A stretch of DNA of 7,850 nucleotides from RECG01 sp964444805 (GTDB taxonomy: Bacteria; Bacillota_I; Bacilli_A; Acholeplasmatales; Acholeplasmataceae): positions 1 to 7,850 of the forward strand of contig CAYUIK010000027.1 in the NCBI GenBank assembly GCA_964444805.1. The letters are read 5' to 3'. The notes beneath the pieces were generated by a model. That model did not search any database, was not told where the DNA came from, and saw only the letters and a list, made by a program, of their open reading frames with translations. A program made the translations under genes and the position numbers. Positions within the stretch are counted from its first letter, which is position 1. Each line of letters starts with the position of its first letter. This document shows, piece by piece, positions 5,914 through 7,850 of the stretch.

Positions 5914-6975
5914 TCACGGTTTTGCGAGCTCGGGCTGAGGGAACCAGGATTTCGTCCGATTTGCGATTTTGACCAGAAAGAGCATGACGGGAACTTCGAC
6001 GAGAACACCGACGATCGTGGCGAGTGCGACACCGGGGTTCAAAGGAAAGAGGGCGATGGCGACGGCGACGGCGAGTTCGAAGAAATTGCTGGCTCCGATC
6101 ATGCCGGCGGGAGCAGCGACGTCGTGAGGAAGTTTCAAGAGTCGCGCGCCCGTGTAGGCGATGAAAAAGATGAGGAAGGTCTGAATGATCAGAGGAATAC
6201 CGATCAGAACGATGTGAAGGGGATTGTCGATGATCAGTTGGCTTTGAAGCGAGAAAATGAGAATCAAGGTGATCAGAAGACCGGATATCGTGATCTTGCT
6301 GAATTTGGGGATGAACCGATCATTGTAGAACTCGAGTCCCTTGTGGCGGATGACGTAGTATCTCGTCAGAGAAGCGGCGAAAAGCGGGACAACCACGAAG
6401 AGTACGACCGATAGAAAGAGCGTTCCCCAAGGGACGACGATACCGCCAATGCCGAGAAGAAGACCGACGATCGGAACGAACAGGAGGAGAATGATGAGGT
6501 CGTTGGTTGCGACCTGAACGAGCGTATAGGCCGGATTTCCTCGCGTGAGAGAACTCCACACGAAGACCATGGCCGTACACGGAGCGGCACCGAGTATGAC
6601 GGCACCGGCCAGGTAATCATTGGCGAGGTCCAAAGGAATGATGTGTTTGAAGATGACGAGAAAGAAAAGGCTTGCGATCCCGAACATCGTAAATGGCTTG
6701 ATGAGCCAATTGACGACCCATGTCAGATAGAGTCCTTTGGGATTTTTACCGACGTTTTTGACTGAACCGAAGTCGATCTTGAGCATCATCGGATAGATCA
6801 TGACCCAGATCAAGATGCCGATCGGGATGTTGACGCTGTAGATTTCGAATCGGTTTAAAAAATCGGGGACTACAGGGATAAATCGTCCGATCAGGACACC
6901 GAGTCCCATACAAAGCAGGACGAAGAGGGTCAGATACGTTTCGAAGAAGCTGATGCTTTTGGTCTTTTCGTTCAT
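5914..6975 (-). CDS. acr3: ACR3 family arsenite efflux permease
   Basis: A 353-residue membrane protein of the bile/arsenite/riboflavin transporter superfamily that exports As(III), and possibly Sb(III), driven by the membrane potential or proton gradient. About ten membrane helices are visible (roughly 12-34, 48-66, 82-108, 122-142, 150-176, 183-204, 227-247, 253-278, 285-309, 313-335). The family signature 'LGAAPCTAMVFVWSSLTRGN' places the essential TM4 cysteine at Cys133, and 'GASNFFELAVAVAIALF' gives the essential TM9 glutamate at Glu300. The length is normal and no residue expected for transport is missing. The start is set by AAGGAGA (6984-6990), eight bases before the ATG. The gene lies 29 bases downstream of arsR on the same strand and shares its promoter, so arsenite sensed by ArsR would induce it. 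No arsC, arsA or arsM is present in the window; the gene downstream is convergent. Confidence 0.95.
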   Translation of the reverse strand: MNEKTKSISFFETYLTLFVLLCMGLGVLIGRFIPVVPDFLNRFEIYSVNIPIGILIWVMIYPMMLKIDFGSVKNVGKNPKGLYLTWVVNWLIKPFTMFGIASLFFLVIFKHIIPLDLANDYLAGAVILGAAPCTAMVFVWSSLTRGNPAYTLVQVATNDLIILLLFVPIVGLLLGIGGIVVPWGTLFLSVVLFVVVPLFAASLTRYYVIRHKGLEFYNDRFIPKFSKITISGLLITLILIFSLQSQLIIDNPLHIVLIGIPLIIQTFLIFFIAYTGARLLKLPHDVAAPAGMIGASNFFELAVAVAIALFPLNPGVALATIVGVLVEVPVMLFLVKIANRTKSWFPQPELAKP

Positions 6976-7004
6976 TACGGTTGTCTCCTTTTTGGTCTAT
7001 TGGT

Positions 7005-7295
7005 TTAAAATGCACAGGATGGTTCGTCCGCGTTTTTGAGCGTGTTCAAAAAACGGATCATGTCCTCGATCCTGCTTCGATCGATGGTATAGAGAATTCG
7101 ATTCTTATCGCGCTTGGCGTGGGCCAGACCGCCATCCGAAAGCAACTTCAAGTGATAGGAAAGGGTCGGCTGGGACACGGTGATCTTGTCGATCAGAGTG
7201 CATCCGCACGTTTCTCCCTTCAACAGCAACTCGATGATCTCGAGTCTTGTCGGATCCGATAACAGTTTGAAATGATCGGCCATATCGTTTTTCAC
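7005..7295 (-). CDS. arsR: ArsR/SmtB family arsenite-responsive transcriptional repressor
   Basis: A 96-residue winged-helix dimeric repressor. Opening residues 'HFKLLSDPTRLEIIELLLKG' and recognition helix 'VSQPTLSYHLKLLSDGGLA' (about 40-59) are classic ArsR, followed by the beta-wing 'AKRDKNRILYTID'. The metal site is C30-G-C32, matching the C-x-C of E. coli ArsR in the alpha-3 region. The third E. coli cysteine, three residues further on, is absent; a cysteine near the C-terminus (Cys94, 'EPSCAF') might supply a ligand instead (inference). The start is GTG at 7293-7295, preceded by AGAGGTGG (7300-7307). The later in-frame ATG at 7281-7283 lacks such spacing. The gene heads the arsR-acr3 operon and probably represses itself through the palindrome at 7320-7343, releasing DNA when As(III) binds. 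Confidence 0.94.
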   Translation of the reverse strand: MKNDMADHFKLLSDPTRLEIIELLLKGETCGCTLIDKITVSQPTLSYHLKLLSDGGLAHAKRDKNRILYTIDRSRIEDMIRFLNTLKNADEPSCAF

Positions 7296-7319
7296 AAAAC
7301 CACCTCTATCGATAGATAT

Positions 7320-7343
7320 CTATATAGATGAACATCTATATAG
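7320..7343. promoter_or_regulatory. ArsR operator (perfect 11-bp inverted repeat)
   Basis: CTATATAGATG (7320-7330) and CATCTATATAG (7333-7343) are exact inverted copies separated by AA. The site overlaps the arsR -10 box and the presumed transcription start, where a bound ArsR dimer would block RNA polymerase. The binding protein is inferred from position and symmetry. Confidence 0.8.
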
Positions 7344-7368
7344 TAACACAGGCTTCGTCATTCGTCAA
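7340..7368 (-). promoter_or_regulatory. arsR-acr3 promoter
   Basis: On the minus strand TTGACG (-35, 7363-7368) and TACTAT (-10, 7340-7345) are separated by 17 bases. The -10 is preceded by TG one base away, making it an extended -10. The -10 shares bases with the right arm of the operator. Confidence 0.8.
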
Positions 7369-7431
7369 CACGAAAGACCTGCCTTTTACGCATTGTTTAC
7401 GTTGATAGTCCGGGAAAGAAAAAAAGACATG

Positions 7432-7461
7432 AAAAAAGCGACCTTTCCCGGGAAAAGTCGC
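7432..7461 (-). terminator. Rho-independent terminator of the radical SAM gene
   Basis: Read on the minus strand, GCGAC (7457-7461) with its partner 7438-7442, and the inner AAA/CCC-GGG/TTT block (7444-7455), form an 11-bp stem with one mismatch, followed by TTTTTT (7432-7437). It starts 39 bases after the stop of the gene at 7500. Confidence 0.85.
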
Positions 7462-7499
7462 GTATTTCCGGTTCATGTTCCAAAGGACGGATCCGGGTA

Positions 7500-7850
7500 T
7501 CAGAGGAAGTCGTCGATCGAGAGCCTGTGAATCTTTTCATGCTCGGGAAATGCGCTCATGTATGCGAATACGTCGCTTGGATCGGATAGAATGCCGTGAG
7601 CACGGCACGTATCCTTGACCATCCGGTCCAGGATCACGTGGTTTTCGCTTCTGATTTCGTAACGGTTTCCATACGTGCTTTGGTATTTCTTTCGCAGGTT
7701 CGGAAAGTGTTCGTCGAGCTTTTCATAGAAGTATTCGCGATTGCCCGCCCGAAGCGTCAGACCAGCACCGAACCAGATGATCCCCTTGACATCGTTTTTG
7801 ATACAAGCATCGAGAATGCTTCGAACGTTTTCTTTCGTATCGTTGATCCA
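7500..7850 (-). CDS. Radical SAM protein, SPL-like (spore photoproduct lyase-related), C-terminal fragment
   Basis: An open frame of 116 codons that enters from the right edge (first visible residues WINDTKENV) and ends in TGA. The stretch 'VKGIIWFGAGLTLRAGNREY', then 'FYEKLDEHFPNLRKKY' and the short 'TYGNRYEIRS' segment, matches the C-terminal part of the SPL-family radical SAM proteins common in Firmicutes. In that family 'GI..FG.G.TLR.GNREYFY.KLDE.FP' is strongly conserved. The CxxxCxxC iron-sulfur site would lie upstream, outside the window. In these proteins the visible part forms the end of the TIM-barrel and a helical tail. The physiological reaction of this subfamily is not established; it is not necessarily DNA repair. 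The end 'RLSIDDFL' is followed by a dedicated terminator. The family identification is by pattern memory. Confidence 0.8.
   Translation of the reverse strand, partial: WINDTKENVRSILDACIKNDVKGIIWFGAGLTLRAGNREYFYEKLDEHFPNLRKKYQSTYGNRYEIRSENHVILDRMVKDTCRAHGILSDPSDVFAYMSAFPEHEKIHRLSIDDFL

Noticed and set aside
1..7850. tRNA or rRNA genes, CRISPR arrays, insertion sequences, phage genes
   Set aside because: No cloverleaf-like sequence, regularly spaced repeat, transposase or integrase reading frame was seen on either strand.

Overview
The window looks like chromosomal DNA of a low-to-mid-GC Gram-positive-related bacterium (Bacillota, or the Acholeplasma/Izemoplasma side of Mycoplasmatota). The evidence is strong GGAGG-type ribosome binding sites, sigma-A-type promoters, lipoprotein signal peptides, Rho-independent terminators and Firmicutes-type families. 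TGA is a stop (it ends the permease, beta-lactamase-family, acr3 and radical-SAM genes) and TGG is Trp, so this is the standard code and not the Mycoplasma code. The exact taxon cannot be fixed by eye.

Layout. (1) 2-982, plus strand: the 3' end of an ABC-2 exporter ATPase, then its six-helix permease one base after the stop, closed by a hairpin terminator. (2) 1060-3171, minus strand: a DUF1576-type polytopic membrane protein built from two internal repeats, overlapping by 8 nt a small soluble protein of unknown function, followed by a GNAT acetyltransferase. The membrane-protein pair is clearly more A+T-rich than everything around it. (3) 3300-5723: a very short, possibly truncated lipoprotein gene (minus strand, apparent ATA start) diverging from a large secreted serine beta-lactamase/DD-peptidase-family lipoprotein (plus strand) with a strong promoter. 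(4) 5777-7368, minus strand: an arsenite-resistance operon, arsR-acr3, with a clear promoter and a perfect 11-bp-arm operator over the -10 box. A perfect palindromic terminator separates it from the convergent beta-lactamase-family gene. (5) 7432-7850, minus strand: the 3' end of a spore-photoproduct-lyase-like radical SAM gene with its own terminator.

Functional links. The ABC pair is one exporter. ArsR-Acr3 is a self-contained As(III) sensing and efflux unit without an arsenate reductase in view. The DUF1576 protein and its translationally coupled 116-aa partner are the best candidate for an undescribed system: a duplicated transporter-like membrane protein with a dedicated cytosolic partner on an A+T-rich segment that may have been acquired. 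The rest is ordinary housekeeping or accessory content.
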